Origin: a virus
IMG/VR virus record: IMGVR_UViG_3300036806_000130
Span: 1-21,718 of that record
Strand: one strand, 5' to 3'
DNA length: 21,718 bases
Shown here: positions 12,180 to 20,813 of the stretch, one piece after another
Layout: each line of letters starts with the position of its first letter
Numbering within the stretch: position 1 is the first letter of the stretch
Position numbers and translations under genes: made by a program
Notes under the pieces: model-generated
The model's database searches: none
What the model was told of the DNA's origin: nothing
What the model saw: the letters and a program-made list of their open reading frames with translations, nothing else

Positions 12180-12317
12180 TCATGCGCGGGGGCTGCTGTC
12201 AGGGGGCTGGCCATCCCCGAGGCCCTTGCGGATCACCAGGATGGTGACCCACGCGGTGAGGATGCCGGTGGCCAGGTCCCCGCCGAGCGTCACCAGCACG
12301 ACCGCCCACCACGCCAT
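12180..12317 (-). CDS. Holin-like membrane peptide (45 aa)
   Basis: The ATG at 12317 shares a base with the endolysin stop (TGATG). The product begins MAWWAVVLVTLGGDLATGIL and continues with a hydrophobic run to about residue 29 (TAWVTILVI), then a basic-polar tail (RKGLGDGQPP). It could span the membrane once, or twice as a tight hairpin around GGD. Directly following an endolysin is the usual place for a holin, which permeabilises the membrane so that the endolysin reaches the wall. It is shorter than most known holins. The call is inferred from position and topology. Confidence 0.6.
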   Translation of the reverse strand: MAWWAVVLVTLGGDLATGILTAWVTILVIRKGLGDGQPPDSSPRA

Positions 12318-13096
12318 CAGGTGACCGGCGCGGTCCAGGTGGTGCTCCACGTCTGCGGGCCGACCAGCCCGTCGACGCCGAGGCCCTTTTCTGACTGGAA
12401 CTGGCGGCAGACACTCTCCGAGGCCGGGCCGTAAATCTGGTCCACGCTGATCGACCAGCCGCGTGAGCGCATCTTGTCTTGCCAGGTCCGCACGTCGCCG
12501 CACTGGCTGTTGTGGGTCTGCCCGAAGTAGTCGACGTGCAGCGGCGGGGCCGACCCGCCGCCCGAGGGGGGCGCGGTCGAGGACGAGCCGCCTGCCCATT
12601 CCAGCACCTTGTCCCACGGCCAGTTCGCGCCGGGGTCGGCGTGGCCGCACCCGGTCGAGCCGAGGTCGCCGTGGCCGCAGATCCCGGCGCTGCCGCCCTG
12701 GGCCTGGCTGGCGTTCAGCCGCTTGATCGGGATCCCGAGCTTGCCCGATTCCTCGCGGATCCAGTCCGCGATGTTGTGCAGCTGGTTGCTCCGGTTGTCG
12801 AGCCAATACTGGCGCGACCAGGAGGCGTAGCCGGATTGCTCGCAGCTCACCGACTCCGAGTTGTAATAGCACTGCGTCCACGCGCCGTTGGTCCGGGCGA
12901 CGCCCTCCCAGATTTGCCCCCGGTTGTTGTCGATGCAGACGTGGCTCGACGCGCCCACGTCGCCCTGGAAGTAGATCACGCAGTCTTTCGCGCCGTAGCT
13001 CCCGGTGAAGCCCTCCATTGTGTGGATCACCAGCAGCCGTTTCTTGCTGCCCCCCGAGTAGCTGCCGGTCGGATACCAGTGCCTAGTCAGGCTCAT
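12317..13096 (-). CDS. Endolysin: N-acetylmuramoyl-L-alanine amidase with PG-binding domain (259 aa)
   Basis: Cuts the amide bond between muramic acid and the stem peptide of peptidoglycan. Residues 1-165 are an amidase-2 (PGRP-like) domain: H25 in LLVIHTMEG, the core IWEGVARTNGAWTQCYYNSE, CGHGDLG at 140 and H152-A-D-P-G before WPW, giving the expected zinc His ligands (H25, H152, with H142 nearby). A Gly/Ser/Pro linker (169-186) leads to a C-terminal peptidoglycan-binding domain (187-255) with VDQIYGPASESVCRQFQSEK and VDGLVGPQTW. There is no signal peptide, so release needs the holin. It overlaps the small Pro-rich gene upstream by 14 bases. Confidence 0.92.
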   Translation of the reverse strand: MSLTRHWYPTGSYSGGSKKRLLVIHTMEGFTGSYGAKDCVIYFQGDVGASSHVCIDNNRGQIWEGVARTNGAWTQCYYNSESVSCEQSGYASWSRQYWLDNRSNQLHNIADWIREESGKLGIPIKRLNASQAQGGSAGICGHGDLGSTGCGHADPGANWPWDKVLEWAGGSSSTAPPSGGGSAPPLHVDYFGQTHNSQCGDVRTWQDKMRSRGWSISVDQIYGPASESVCRQFQSEKGLGVDGLVGPQTWSTTWTAPVT

Positions 13097-13352
13097 CGTC
13101 GGGCCACCGTCCGTCGAGCGGGCCGGGGTCGTTGCGGTCTTGCGGGCCGTAGCGCCCGTCTTCCCGCCAGCCCCTCGGCCTCGGGCCGGGCTTGGTCCAG
13201 CCCCACGGCTCGCCCTGCACCTCGGGGGGCGGCTCGGGCCGGGGCGGGGGCTGCTCTAGCTCGACCTCGCCGCGCTCGAGCTCCTCGTCGGTGTAGCTGT
13301 CGCCGGGGCGGATGAGCCGCCGCGGCCGGTCGTGTCCGTGTCTTGGTGGCAT
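13083..13352 (-). CDS. Small Pro/acidic-rich protein before the endolysin (89 aa)
   Basis: Starts at ATG 13352, following the TAGGAGG junction at the end of the fibre gene (GGAGG 12 bases from ATG, slightly long spacing). A longer frame to 13421 would run over the fibre gene and is rejected. The protein is low complexity: basic start (MPPRHGHDRPRRLIRPGDSY), an acidic segment (DEELERGEVELEQ), then many Pro, Gly, Trp and Arg residues. Probably disordered. It lies between fibre and endolysin in the late operon, so it may be a minor tail or lysis accessory protein; I recognise no family. Confidence 0.55.
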   Translation of the reverse strand: MPPRHGHDRPRRLIRPGDSYTDEELERGEVELEQPPPRPEPPPEVQGEPWGWTKPGPRPRGWREDGRYGPQDRNDPGPLDGRWPDDEPD

Positions 13353-13368
13353 GGTCCCTATCGTCCTC

Positions 13369-14427
13369 CTAGGTCCTGGGAACCAGCATGTTGAGATTCG
13401 CCACGCCGCTGCCGCCCGCATTGGTGTAGCTGTAGATGCCGCTCGTGGCGATCTGGAATCGGTTAAACGGGGTGCCCGCTGCTGGGGCTCCCGAGTTGCC
13501 GCCCGCCGTGTAAATCTTCGGCTGGCTCCCCGGGAAGGTCAGCGAGCAAGACGAGTCCAGCGCAGCAGGGAACGTCCACGTGTTAGCCGCGGTGAAGTGG
13601 AACATCAGGTCGAACTGCACGCAGTTGAGCGCCCCGATCAGCCGGTACCGGACCTGCGTATCCGACACCAGCCCCGAAGGCGAGCCAGGGTTAGTCGCGG
13701 TGAACCACGGGCCGATCTGGAGGTCAGCGGTGCCGGGGATGCCCTGGATGCCCTGCGGCCCCTGGATCCCCTGCGCCCCGGTGTCGCCCTTGACGCCCTG
13801 CGGTCCCTGCGCGCCGGTCGTGCCCGTGGTGCCCGTCGCCCCGGTGTCGCCCTTGACGCCCTGGGCGCCCTGCGGCCCGGCCGGGCCGGTCGGCCCCGCT
13901 GGGCCGGTGGCCCCGGTGGTGCCCGCTGGTCCCTGCGGCCCGGCCGGGCCGGGTGGCCCTTGCGGCCCGGTGCCGCCCCCGCCGCTGCCGGGGCTGTAGC
14001 TGACCGGGGCCGGGGTCAGCGTCATCTGCCCGGAGTAGGTCGCGTTGACCGGGACGCCGATGTGGCCGAGCAGGATCCCGCTCGTGCTGGCCCCGGCAGG
14101 CAGCACCGAGACGGTGAACAGCCCGGAGTCGGGGTCGGCGATCTCGGCGCGCAGCTCGTCGGTGCGGGCCGCCGAGCTGCCGCCCGGCGCGGCGTCGACC
14201 TGCAACGTCACGGCCGAGGAGAGCACCGCCACCGTGCCGTCGCCGCACGGCGCGATGGCCAGCCACCCGGCGTCGATGATGATGCCGAGCCCGTCGCCCG
14301 GCGAGAGCAGCACGGGCGTCACGATGCCGGTGTTATTGCCCGTCACCGCGGTGATCACCTGCCGGTCGTCCCACGCGGTGTAGCGGCCCGCCTGCCCCCA
14401 GCGCAGCAGCCCGGTCGGGGCGGTCAC
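13369..14427 (-). CDS. Tail fibre protein with collagen-like shaft (352 aa)
   Basis: Residues 1-140 form a domain shared with the preceding gene product ([20 protein letters not shown]..., [14 protein letters not shown]), probably attachment to the tail tip. Residues 154-234 are 27 uninterrupted Gly-X-Y triplets, a collagen-like trimer shaft. Residues 235-352 form a different C-terminal domain, beta-rich with Gly and aromatic residues, a likely receptor-binding head. The GTG start overlaps the upstream TGA. It sits where actinophages place fibres, after the hub and before the lysis genes. The host target cannot be read from the sequence. Confidence 0.82.
   Translation of the reverse strand: MTAPTGLLRWGQAGRYTAWDDRQVITAVTGNNTGIVTPVLLSPGDGLGIIIDAGWLAIAPCGDGTVAVLSSAVTLQVDAAPGGSSAARTDELRAEIADPDSGLFTVSVLPAGASTSGILLGHIGVPVNATYSGQMTLTPAPVSYSPGSGGGGTGPQGPPGPAGPQGPAGTTGATGPAGPTGPAGPQGAQGVKGDTGATGTTGTTGAQGPQGVKGDTGAQGIQGPQGIQGIPGTADLQIGPWFTATNPGSPSGLVSDTQVRYRLIGALNCVQFDLMFHFTAANTWTFPAALDSSCSLTFPGSQPKIYTAGGNSGAPAAGTPFNRFQIATSGIYSYTNAGGSGVANLNMLVPRT
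13726..13968 (-). repeat. Collagen-like Gly-X-Y repeat (27 triplets)
   Basis: Encodes residues 154-234 of the fibre, from GPQGPPGPA to [17 protein letters not shown] occurs twice and GPA/GPQ triplets dominate, so the DNA repeats are internal duplications. Such stretches vary in length between related phages. Confidence 0.85.
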
Positions 14428-15329
14428 GAGCCCATGTCCTCGACGGTGAGCACCTGGATCGGCCCCGGCTCACCCCAGTTCTGATTCCCCGCCCGGTACG
14501 TGGCACCCGAGAGGCCAGCCCAGATTCTCCCGTTGAACGTCTTCTGGTACATCGTGTCGGTGGGCGCGTGCTGCCAGTTGTATTCGACCGCCACGGGCGT
14601 GCTCAGCAGGTTGTAGTTGGGAGTCCAGGGGATCGCCACGGCGCGGACCTCGGTCGCGCTCGACAGCGGCTGCCCGGTAGTCCGGTACCCGATCCCGGCC
14701 CGCCCCTCCATCTGGACTGCCGAGCCTGGGTACGTCAGCACGCACGTGGCCACCGACCAGAACCGCACCCGGTACCAGTTGCCGGGGATCATCAGCACCG
14801 GGCTGGAGTCGAGGTTGAATCCCGCGGTCGCCCACGTGCTCTGGTTGTACGACGAGGTATTGCTGGCGTTGGTGTAGGACAGCAGCCGCTTTTCCAGCAT
14901 CGGCGGTTGCGGGGTGATGGTCATCTGGCTGGCCAGGGTCGCGTTCGCCGGGACGAGCAGAGTCGCCAGCGGCAGGCCGGTGCGCCCGGCCGCCGCGCTC
15001 TGGGCGATGACCGCCAGCGACCAGGTTCCGCTGTCGGGCTGCACGTCGCACCACACCAGGTCGGTGCGGGTGCCGCTCGCCGGGCCAGCGTTCCCGGTGA
15101 CCGACAGGTCGACCCGCGAGCCGACCACCGCGCTCGTGCCGTCGCCGCACGACGCCACGCCCAGCCAGCCGCCCTTGACGGTGAGCGCCAGCCCGGCCCC
15201 GGCCGTCACGGTCGGCACCCCGGCCAGCCCCGTGCGGTTGCGGGTCACGGCGGCGATCACCGTCCGGTCATCAATCGCGTCATAGACCCCGGACTGGCCC
15301 CATGCCAGTTTTCCGCTGGGCGTCGTCAT
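14424..15329 (-). CDS. Tail-tip protein, paralogue of the fibre (301 aa)
   Basis: The start at 15329 has GAGGAGG five bases upstream. The N-terminal 145 residues match the next gene in order: [50 protein letters not shown]. There is no collagen-like shaft. The C-terminal half (150-301) is a separate beta-rich domain with many aromatic residues ([28 protein letters not shown]). Probably a baseplate or receptor-binding component. It lies 10 bases after the hub-like gene and overlaps the fibre gene by GTGA. The structural role is inferred from position and the shared domain. Confidence 0.75.
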   Translation of the reverse strand: MTTPSGKLAWGQSGVYDAIDDRTVIAAVTRNRTGLAGVPTVTAGAGLALTVKGGWLGVASCGDGTSAVVGSRVDLSVTGNAGPASGTRTDLVWCDVQPDSGTWSLAVIAQSAAAGRTGLPLATLLVPANATLASQMTITPQPPMLEKRLLSYTNASNTSSYNQSTWATAGFNLDSSPVLMIPGNWYRVRFWSVATCVLTYPGSAVQMEGRAGIGYRTTGQPLSSATEVRAVAIPWTPNYNLLSTPVAVEYNWQHAPTDTMYQKTFNGRIWAGLSGATYRAGNQNWGEPGPIQVLTVEDMGS

Positions 15330-15339
15330 CTGGTCCTCC

Positions 15340-16527
15340 TCATGGCAGCACGGTCATCGGGCCGCCGTGGAACACGGCCCGCACCTTGGCGTCGATCCGG
15401 TCGAGCCGCCCGAGTAGCGTTTCGCGTGCGCGGGGCGGGGGCGACGGCACGTTGACCGTCCAGGCAGCGGTCCCGGCTGCCGCGTCCACGCTGAGCTGGG
15501 TGAGCCGCCCGGCCACGGTGAGCCCGCCCGGCGTCAGCGGGGTGGTGGCCCGCACGGTCACGTCGTCGCCGACGCCGTACTGGCCCAGCGGCGGGAACGC
15601 CTCGGACGGGGTGACGGCGAGGGTGAGCGCGGGGGCGGCCTGCTGCTGGCTGGCTGTCGCGGAGCGCTGTTGCAGGGTCGTGTTGACGATGGTCCCGGCC
15701 CAGTCGTCCACCGCGTCGAGCCGGGGGAGGTCGGCCTGCGGCGCGTCGGTTACCGAGACCGGGGCGGCCGAGCCCGGCGCGGCAGTGTCGGCTACGTCCC
15801 CGACCGCGAACGTGCGCGTCCGGAGCTGGTCGGCGTCCCACGCCGCCGAGTAGCCCAGCGCGTCGCCCGCGGCCGACACGGCGAGCCCGGCCGACGCGGA
15901 CCCTACTCGCGGGTAGGCGATGCGCAGCGTGCACTGCGGGAGCCCGCCCGCCGTCATCGCGTACTCAGCGCGGAATTCCGGCCCCGAGATGACGCCGCAC
16001 AGGGCGGTCAGCATCGCCCCGCGGTTGTCGCCCTCAAGGTACTGGTACGTGCGGTCGCGGAGGAACCCGCTGCCCGCGCTGGTGGCCAGCAGCACGCCTA
16101 CGTCGGTGACCGGGGCGGCGAGGTCGGCGGCGATGGCCGTCTGCTCGACCTGGGTGTAGACGTGGTTGGGGAACACGTCGTATTGCCGCTTGAGCAGGTA
16201 GCCGGGCAGCTCGGTCAGGGTCAGCTGGACCTGGGTTGAGCCGTCGTCGGCTATGCCGGTCGGGACGCCGCACCAGTAGGGCAGCCCGCCGTACAGCGCC
16301 CACAGCCGCCAGGTCCACAGCTTGCGCAGCCGGGTCTCGTCTATGCCGCACGGCAGGCTGACCGTCGCGCTGCCGCTGCCGAACCCCGTCAGGACCGACG
16401 TGCAGGTGAACGCGGACACGTCGACCGGGCCGAGCGGCTTGGCCCCGACGACCAGGTCGGCCCAGAACGTCCACGCGCCCGGCACCGGGACCAGGGGGCG
16501 GGCGGCGAGCTCGGCCGTGTCGGTCAT
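15340..16527 (-). CDS. Tail hub/minor tail protein (395 aa)
   Basis: The ATG at 16527 overlaps the upstream stop (ATGA); the longer frame to 17007 is a shadow of the distal tail gene. The protein has an N-terminal part with WTFWADLVVGAKPLGPVDVS and LPCGIDETRLRKLWTWRLW, then YQYLEGDNRGAMLTALCGVI and a C-terminal beta region ending in RARETLLGRLDRIDAKVRAV, a short helix. Directly after the distal tail protein, this is the place of the tail hub (Tal or minor tail protein) that closes the tube and carries fibres. I see no peptidase motif. A relation to actinophage Gp37-like tail proteins is possible but unverified. Confidence 0.7.
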   Translation of the reverse strand: MTDTAELAARPLVPVPGAWTFWADLVVGAKPLGPVDVSAFTCTSVLTGFGSGSATVSLPCGIDETRLRKLWTWRLWALYGGLPYWCGVPTGIADDGSTQVQLTLTELPGYLLKRQYDVFPNHVYTQVEQTAIAADLAAPVTDVGVLLATSAGSGFLRDRTYQYLEGDNRGAMLTALCGVISGPEFRAEYAMTAGGLPQCTLRIAYPRVGSASAGLAVSAAGDALGYSAAWDADQLRTRTFAVGDVADTAAPGSAAPVSVTDAPQADLPRLDAVDDWAGTIVNTTLQQRSATASQQQAAPALTLAVTPSEAFPPLGQYGVGDDVTVRATTPLTPGGLTVAGRLTQLSVDAAAGTAAWTVNVPSPPPRARETLLGRLDRIDAKVRAVFHGGPMTVLP

Positions 16528-17459
16528 ACCCACGCTGACCGCCACGCGAGGGTGACCTGCCCGTAGCCCGCGCCGTACAGGTGCCAGCGGGCCGAGGACT
16601 GGGCATTGATGACCATCGGCACCGACCCGGCCAGCACGTAGGAGGCCCGCGAGAGCCCGCCCGCCGCGACGGCGGCCAGGGTGGCGGTGTAGACGAGGAT
16701 CTGCTGGCCGGTGTCGATGGGGGCGAGGTTGATGATGCCGCCCTGGTCGTCCGAGAGCTGGGACTGGTCGAGGTCCCCGCCGTAGAGGGCGAAGACGGGC
16801 GACGGCCAGTTCCCCGCGTTGGTCAGCAGCTGGGAGTTGGGCAGGTACGACGCGGCGTACTGCCAGGCATAGACCCGCTGGTAGGGGCGGCCGGTGGCCC
16901 CGCCCGGCCCGTTCGACAGGATCGCCTGCTGCCATTCCGCGTCGTACAGCGCGGGGTCGGCCGCGACGAGCACGACCTGCCAGCGGTAGGCGTTGCGGCC
17001 CAGCCACGTCAGGCTGAACTGGTCGGTCCCGCCGCGCACGCTGGCGGTCAGCGCCCGGTCCAGCGCCCCCGCGTCGGTGATGGTCAGGTCGGCGGGCTGC
17101 CGGGCAGCGGCCCGCACGGCGAGCTGGTCGCGGAGGCGGCCGAGCTGGTCACGCGGCCCGGCCGCCGCGCCGGTCAGCGTGATGCTCCTCGGGCCGAGGG
17201 TCTTGACGCCCCACCCGGCCCCGTCCGCGAGCACGAGGTCGGTGTCGTGCCCGGCCAGCGGCGGGGAGTCCAGCCATCCCTCGACGTTCTCGATGATCGA
17301 GCAGAGCCCGCCCGCCTGGTCGCCGGTATTGAGCGCCAACCCGTCCCAGAACACCGAGATGAGGCCGGGGGTGACCGGGGGGACCACGCTCGCGTCGGGG
17401 CCGTAGATCCAGTCGAAGCCCCGGTCGTAGCCACGGGTCAGGGCGTAGGGCGTGGTCAC
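16524..17459 (-). CDS. Distal tail protein / minor tail protein (311 aa)
   Basis: I start at GTG 17459, which overlaps the tape measure stop (GTGA); the ATG at 17483 lies within that gene. Traits fit a distal tail (Dit-like) protein: a beta-rich N-terminal domain with GPRSITLTGAAAGPRDQLGR followed by a helix (LRDQLAVRAAARQPADLT), a strand-rich RWQVVLVAADPALYDAEW segment, and a C-terminal galectin-like beta region (WPSPVFALYGG, INLAPIDTGQQILVYTAT). It lies immediately after the tape measure, the standard place for Dit. It would form the ring that joins tube to tip. Confidence 0.75.
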   Translation of the reverse strand: MTTPYALTRGYDRGFDWIYGPDASVVPPVTPGLISVFWDGLALNTGDQAGGLCSIIENVEGWLDSPPLAGHDTDLVLADGAGWGVKTLGPRSITLTGAAAGPRDQLGRLRDQLAVRAAARQPADLTITDAGALDRALTASVRGGTDQFSLTWLGRNAYRWQVVLVAADPALYDAEWQQAILSNGPGGATGRPYQRVYAWQYAASYLPNSQLLTNAGNWPSPVFALYGGDLDQSQLSDDQGGIINLAPIDTGQQILVYTATLAAVAAGGLSRASYVLAGSVPMVINAQSSARWHLYGAGYGQVTLAWRSAWV

Positions 17460-20404
17460 CGGGCACCTCCAGCGCCCGCCCACGCGAGCTGACGGGAGAC
17501 CGACGCGGCGATGGCCTGCTCAGACTGGCCAGCCTGCGGGTAGACATTGATCACGACGGGGGCCGCGCCGAGCCCCGCATGGCCGGCCGGGTGGCGGGTG
17601 AGCGGGCTCACCAGCTCGGGGCCACGCTCGGCGAACTTGTAGACCGTGCCGGTGTTGTGCCCGAACCCGGTCACGGGCTCGCGGATCACGCCGCCAGCGG
17701 CGAAGCCGAGCGCCCCGCCGAGCTTCTTGAGCGCCCCCGAGATGCCGCCGATGGCCACGCCGCCGATCGACTTGACGGCGTTCAGCGCCTTCTTAGGCAG
17801 CATGGCCACGGTGACCAGGCCGCGGCCCAGCATCGCGGCCAGCGCCTGCGGGAACCCGCCGAAGACCTGGTGGATGATCCCGCCGAGGTTGGCCTTGAGC
17901 AGCCCGACGACCAGGCCACGGATCAGGTTCCACCCGATCGAGATCATGACGGTCGACGGGGAGGCGATGCCGAAGAACCCCTTGACCGCGCCGATGATCG
18001 GGTCGACGATCGCGCCCTTGACCCAGCCCCCGATTCCCGAGATCGCGTTCAGGATGCCCTGCTTGATCCCGTTCACGATGTTGGCCCCGGCGTCGACCGC
18101 CGAGCCGACGATGCTGTTGAACCCGTCGCGGAACCGGCCGCCGATCTGGCCCAGCAGCCCGCCCGCTGAGCTGAGCAGCGACCGCAGGCCATTGACCACG
18201 GCATCGCGGATCCGGCCCGCGAACCCGCCCACGCTGGTGGCGATGCCCGACCACACCCGGAAGTAGGTGTCGCGGATCGAGCCGAGCAGCCCGGCCACGC
18301 TGTCGCGCAGGCTGGTCATCGCGCCGGTCACGGTGTTGCGGATCCGGGTGATGGTCCCGGTCACGAAGTTGGCGACCGCCGACCAGACCGAGAAATACGT
18401 CGAGCGGATCGAGGCGAGGATCGAGGCGATGCTGTTCCGCAGCCCGGTCATCGCCAGGAGCGCCCCGTCGCGCAGCCGGGTCACGAACCCGGTCACGGCG
18501 GTGAAGACGGCCGACCAGGTGCGCGCCGTGTTCTGGTAGACCGCCGACCAGGCCCCCGACACCGCCGTGCGCACGGCGGTGACCGCGCCTGCCACCGCGC
18601 TGCGGATCGCCCCCCACTTCTGGACGATCAGCAGCACGAGGTTGCCCATCCCGCCCGTCGTGATCGCCAGCAGGATCTGGAGCAGGCCCTGCCAGTGGTC
18701 CCGCACGAAGTTCGTCACGACGAGCACCACGTCGCGGATCGCCTGCCAGCTAGCGATGACGATCTTGCGGAAGGTCGCCGAGCGGGTCCAGGCGAGGTAA
18801 ATCGCGGCCGACAGCGCGGCGAGGGCCAGCACCACGATCCCGATGGGGTTGGCCAGCAGCGCGACGTTGAGCGCCTCCTGGGCGAACGTCCAGATCATGG
18901 TCGCGTTCTTGATGGCGAAGATCACGACCTCGGTGGCCACCACGGCGGCCCGCCACGCCTTGAGCGCCAGCGTCCAGGCGTACCAGATGGCGACCAGCGG
19001 CACGATGTAGGGCAGCAGCACGGCGAGGATGTTGGCCAGCGCGGTGATGGCCGGGACCAGCGGGGTGATCACGTGCAGGGCGGCCAGCAGCACGACGGTC
19101 AGCGCCGGGACCAGCGGCAGCACGGCGTTGAGCCCGGCCGCGAGCAGGGTGGCGAACACCTGCCCGAGCTGGGCGACGATGGGCATGAGCGCCTTCATCA
19201 CGGGGGCCAGCGCGCCCGCCACGGTGGCGGCGAGCTGCCCGAGCGCCTTGCGGGCGTCGGGGCTGGTCAGCGCCAGGGCGGCCAGCGCGGAGACCACGAT
19301 CCCGATGGGGCCGCCGAGCCCGGCGAACATCTCGCCGACGACGGGGATCTTGGTGAGGAACTGGCCGCCAGCGAACGCGGACAGGGCGGCCCCGATGGAC
19401 GCGATCTCGGGGGCGAATTTCCCGATGGCGTCGGACATGCCGTTGAGCTGGCCGGGCTTGAGGGTGGCGATCCATTTCGCTGACAGGTTGATGACCTGGG
19501 TGAAGGGGGCGAGGATCTTGGCGGCGGCGTCGCCTACGGCCTTGAGCACGGGGGCCAGCGCCCCGCCCGGCGCGAGGGCGTCCTTGAGCCCGCGGGCCAT
19601 CTTCCCGATGGAGACGATCAGCGGGCCGAAGCTCTTGAGCAGCTGTTCCCCGAGGCTGACCTGTATGTCGTGCGCCAGCCGGGGGAAGCTGGCCAGCACC
19701 CGCGCCGGGTCGTTCAGCGTCGCCGCCCAGGCCCCGGCGATGTGCTGCCCGGACTCCATGACGGCGTTCATGATGGCCTGCGACCGCTGAGCCCCGGTCA
19801 GCTTGGAGGCGGTCGTGCCGATCGACTCGGCGTAGGTCTTGAATGCGTCCTTGGTGTTGACGACGAGCCCGGCCTGCCGCAGGATCCGGGTGTTCCCGGT
19901 GGAGACCGACCGGGTGATCAGCTCCATCACGTCGGACACGCTCTTACCCGAGATCACCGATGCGTTCTGGGCGACGGTCGACAGCTTCACGGCGTTCGCC
20001 AGGCCGAGGTGCTCCTTGACGAAATCCGTCGTGACCGAGGTCGCGGCCTCCACGGTCAGGCCCTGCTTGCGCAGCGCCTCCACGGTCCCCTGCACGGCAG
20101 CGGTCGAGAGCCCGTTGGCGTGGGCGACGGCGCTGAGCGCCGTGCGCATCTTGTCGACGTTGGCCGCGACCTTGATCGACTTGGCCGCGAACGCGGTAGC
20201 CGCCAGGGTCGCGGTGCCCAGCGTGGTGGCAAGGCCCTTCCCGATCGAGCCGGTCGCCCGCCCGATCCCGGCCGAGATCCGCTGACCCATGGTGCGCCCG
20301 GCGTCGTTGCCCGCCTTGACCGCATCGGCGTGGACTTTCTGCGTCAGCGGCCCGGTGTCGCCCGTGACGCGGACCAGCAGCCCGCCGTAGCTGTAGTTAG
20401 CCAT
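17456..20404 (-). CDS. Tape measure protein (982 aa)
   Basis: Sets tail length and guides DNA ejection. The N-terminus is typical (VRVTGDTGPLTQKVHADAVK, AGNDAGRTMGQRI, then AAKSIKVAANVDKMRTALSA). The middle (about 330-560) contains several hydrophobic segments that could cross a membrane during ejection (ALAALALTSPDA, VAIWYAWTLALKAW). Residues 629-760 are three 44-residue repeats. The C-terminus ends with FAAGGVIREPVTGF and the ERGPELVSPLTRH motif common in actinophage tape measures. There is no lytic transglycosylase or peptidase motif. By the usual rule of about 1.5 angstroms per residue, tail length would be near 150 nm. Confidence 0.93.
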   Translation of the reverse strand: MANYSYGGLLVRVTGDTGPLTQKVHADAVKAGNDAGRTMGQRISAGIGRATGSIGKGLATTLGTATLAATAFAAKSIKVAANVDKMRTALSAVAHANGLSTAAVQGTVEALRKQGLTVEAATSVTTDFVKEHLGLANAVKLSTVAQNASVISGKSVSDVMELITRSVSTGNTRILRQAGLVVNTKDAFKTYAESIGTTASKLTGAQRSQAIMNAVMESGQHIAGAWAATLNDPARVLASFPRLAHDIQVSLGEQLLKSFGPLIVSIGKMARGLKDALAPGGALAPVLKAVGDAAAKILAPFTQVINLSAKWIATLKPGQLNGMSDAIGKFAPEIASIGAALSAFAGGQFLTKIPVVGEMFAGLGGPIGIVVSALAALALTSPDARKALGQLAATVAGALAPVMKALMPIVAQLGQVFATLLAAGLNAVLPLVPALTVVLLAALHVITPLVPAITALANILAVLLPYIVPLVAIWYAWTLALKAWRAAVVATEVVIFAIKNATMIWTFAQEALNVALLANPIGIVVLALAALSAAIYLAWTRSATFRKIVIASWQAIRDVVLVVTNFVRDHWQGLLQILLAITTGGMGNLVLLIVQKWGAIRSAVAGAVTAVRTAVSGAWSAVYQNTARTWSAVFTAVTGFVTRLRDGALLAMTGLRNSIASILASIRSTYFSVWSAVANFVTGTITRIRNTVTGAMTSLRDSVAGLLGSIRDTYFRVWSGIATSVGGFAGRIRDAVVNGLRSLLSSAGGLLGQIGGRFRDGFNSIVGSAVDAGANIVNGIKQGILNAISGIGGWVKGAIVDPIIGAVKGFFGIASPSTVMISIGWNLIRGLVVGLLKANLGGIIHQVFGGFPQALAAMLGRGLVTVAMLPKKALNAVKSIGGVAIGGISGALKKLGGALGFAAGGVIREPVTGFGHNTGTVYKFAERGPELVSPLTRHPAGHAGLGAAPVVINVYPQAGQSEQAIAASVSRQLAWAGAGGAR
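18125..18520 (-). repeat. Three 44-codon tandem repeats in the tape measure gene
   Basis: Repeat units start at TWSAVFTAVT, VWSAVANFVT and VWSGIATSVG, exactly 132 bases apart. Each has the Trp, then an R-I/L-R turn, then a helix ending near TYF or RF. The first two are close copies (both with SLR/GLR and SIRxTYF), while the third has drifted. Confidence 0.8.
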
Positions 20405-20813
20405 CGCTCACCACCACGCCGGGAATCGCGGCCAGCATCCGGGCGGCGTCGCCCCACGAGCTGGCCTTGCCCTCGCCCGGCTGTAGGGCCGCTGGGCCGC
20501 TCTGTGCGGACGGTGGGGCCGCTTGCCCCCGCTGGCGTGGCCTGGCCACCGGGCGGGGCCGGGAGGCTCCCTTAGCGCCGTTGGCGCGCAGCGTTACCCA
20601 GGTCAGGTCGGCCACGTGGTCGATCAGCACGGCGAGCAGCTCGGCCTCGGTCGACCACTGCTCGCCCGGCCTGCGGGCATACGGCGGGAGCCGCTCCAGC
20701 AGCACGTGCACCCGGCGCAGCGACACGGCCGGGTCGAGCACGTCCACGCCGTAGGCCGCGAGCATGGCGGCCTCTACGTCCGGGTTGAAACGAGCCGCTG
20801 CTGCGGCCTGGAA
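20397..20813 (-). CDS. Tail assembly chaperone 2, -1 frame extension
   Basis: The second tail chaperone frame, equivalent to gpT of lambda, translated as an extension of the first by -1 frameshifting. From the slippery site it reads FQAAAAARFNPDVEAAMLAA then YGVDVLDPAVSLRRVHVLLE and RLPPYARRPGEQWSTEAELL, ending 8 bases inside the tape measure gene. The ATG at 20765 is internal to this frame and need not be a start. The fusion would have about 244 residues (106 + 138). The middle is Arg/Pro-rich and variable. Such chaperones bind the tape measure and tail tube subunits during assembly. Confidence 0.82.
   Translation of the reverse strand, partial: FQAAAAARFNPDVEAAMLAAYGVDVLDPAVSLRRVHVLLERLPPYARRPGEQWSTEAELLAVLIDHVADLTWVTLRANGAKGASRPRPVARPRQRGQAAPPSAQSGPAALQPGEGKASSWGDAARMLAAIPGVVVSDG

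Noticed and set aside
13312-14484. 390-residue plus-strand frame opposite the fibre gene
   Set aside because: Antisense of the collagen-like region; composition mirrors the opposite strand and no domain is visible.
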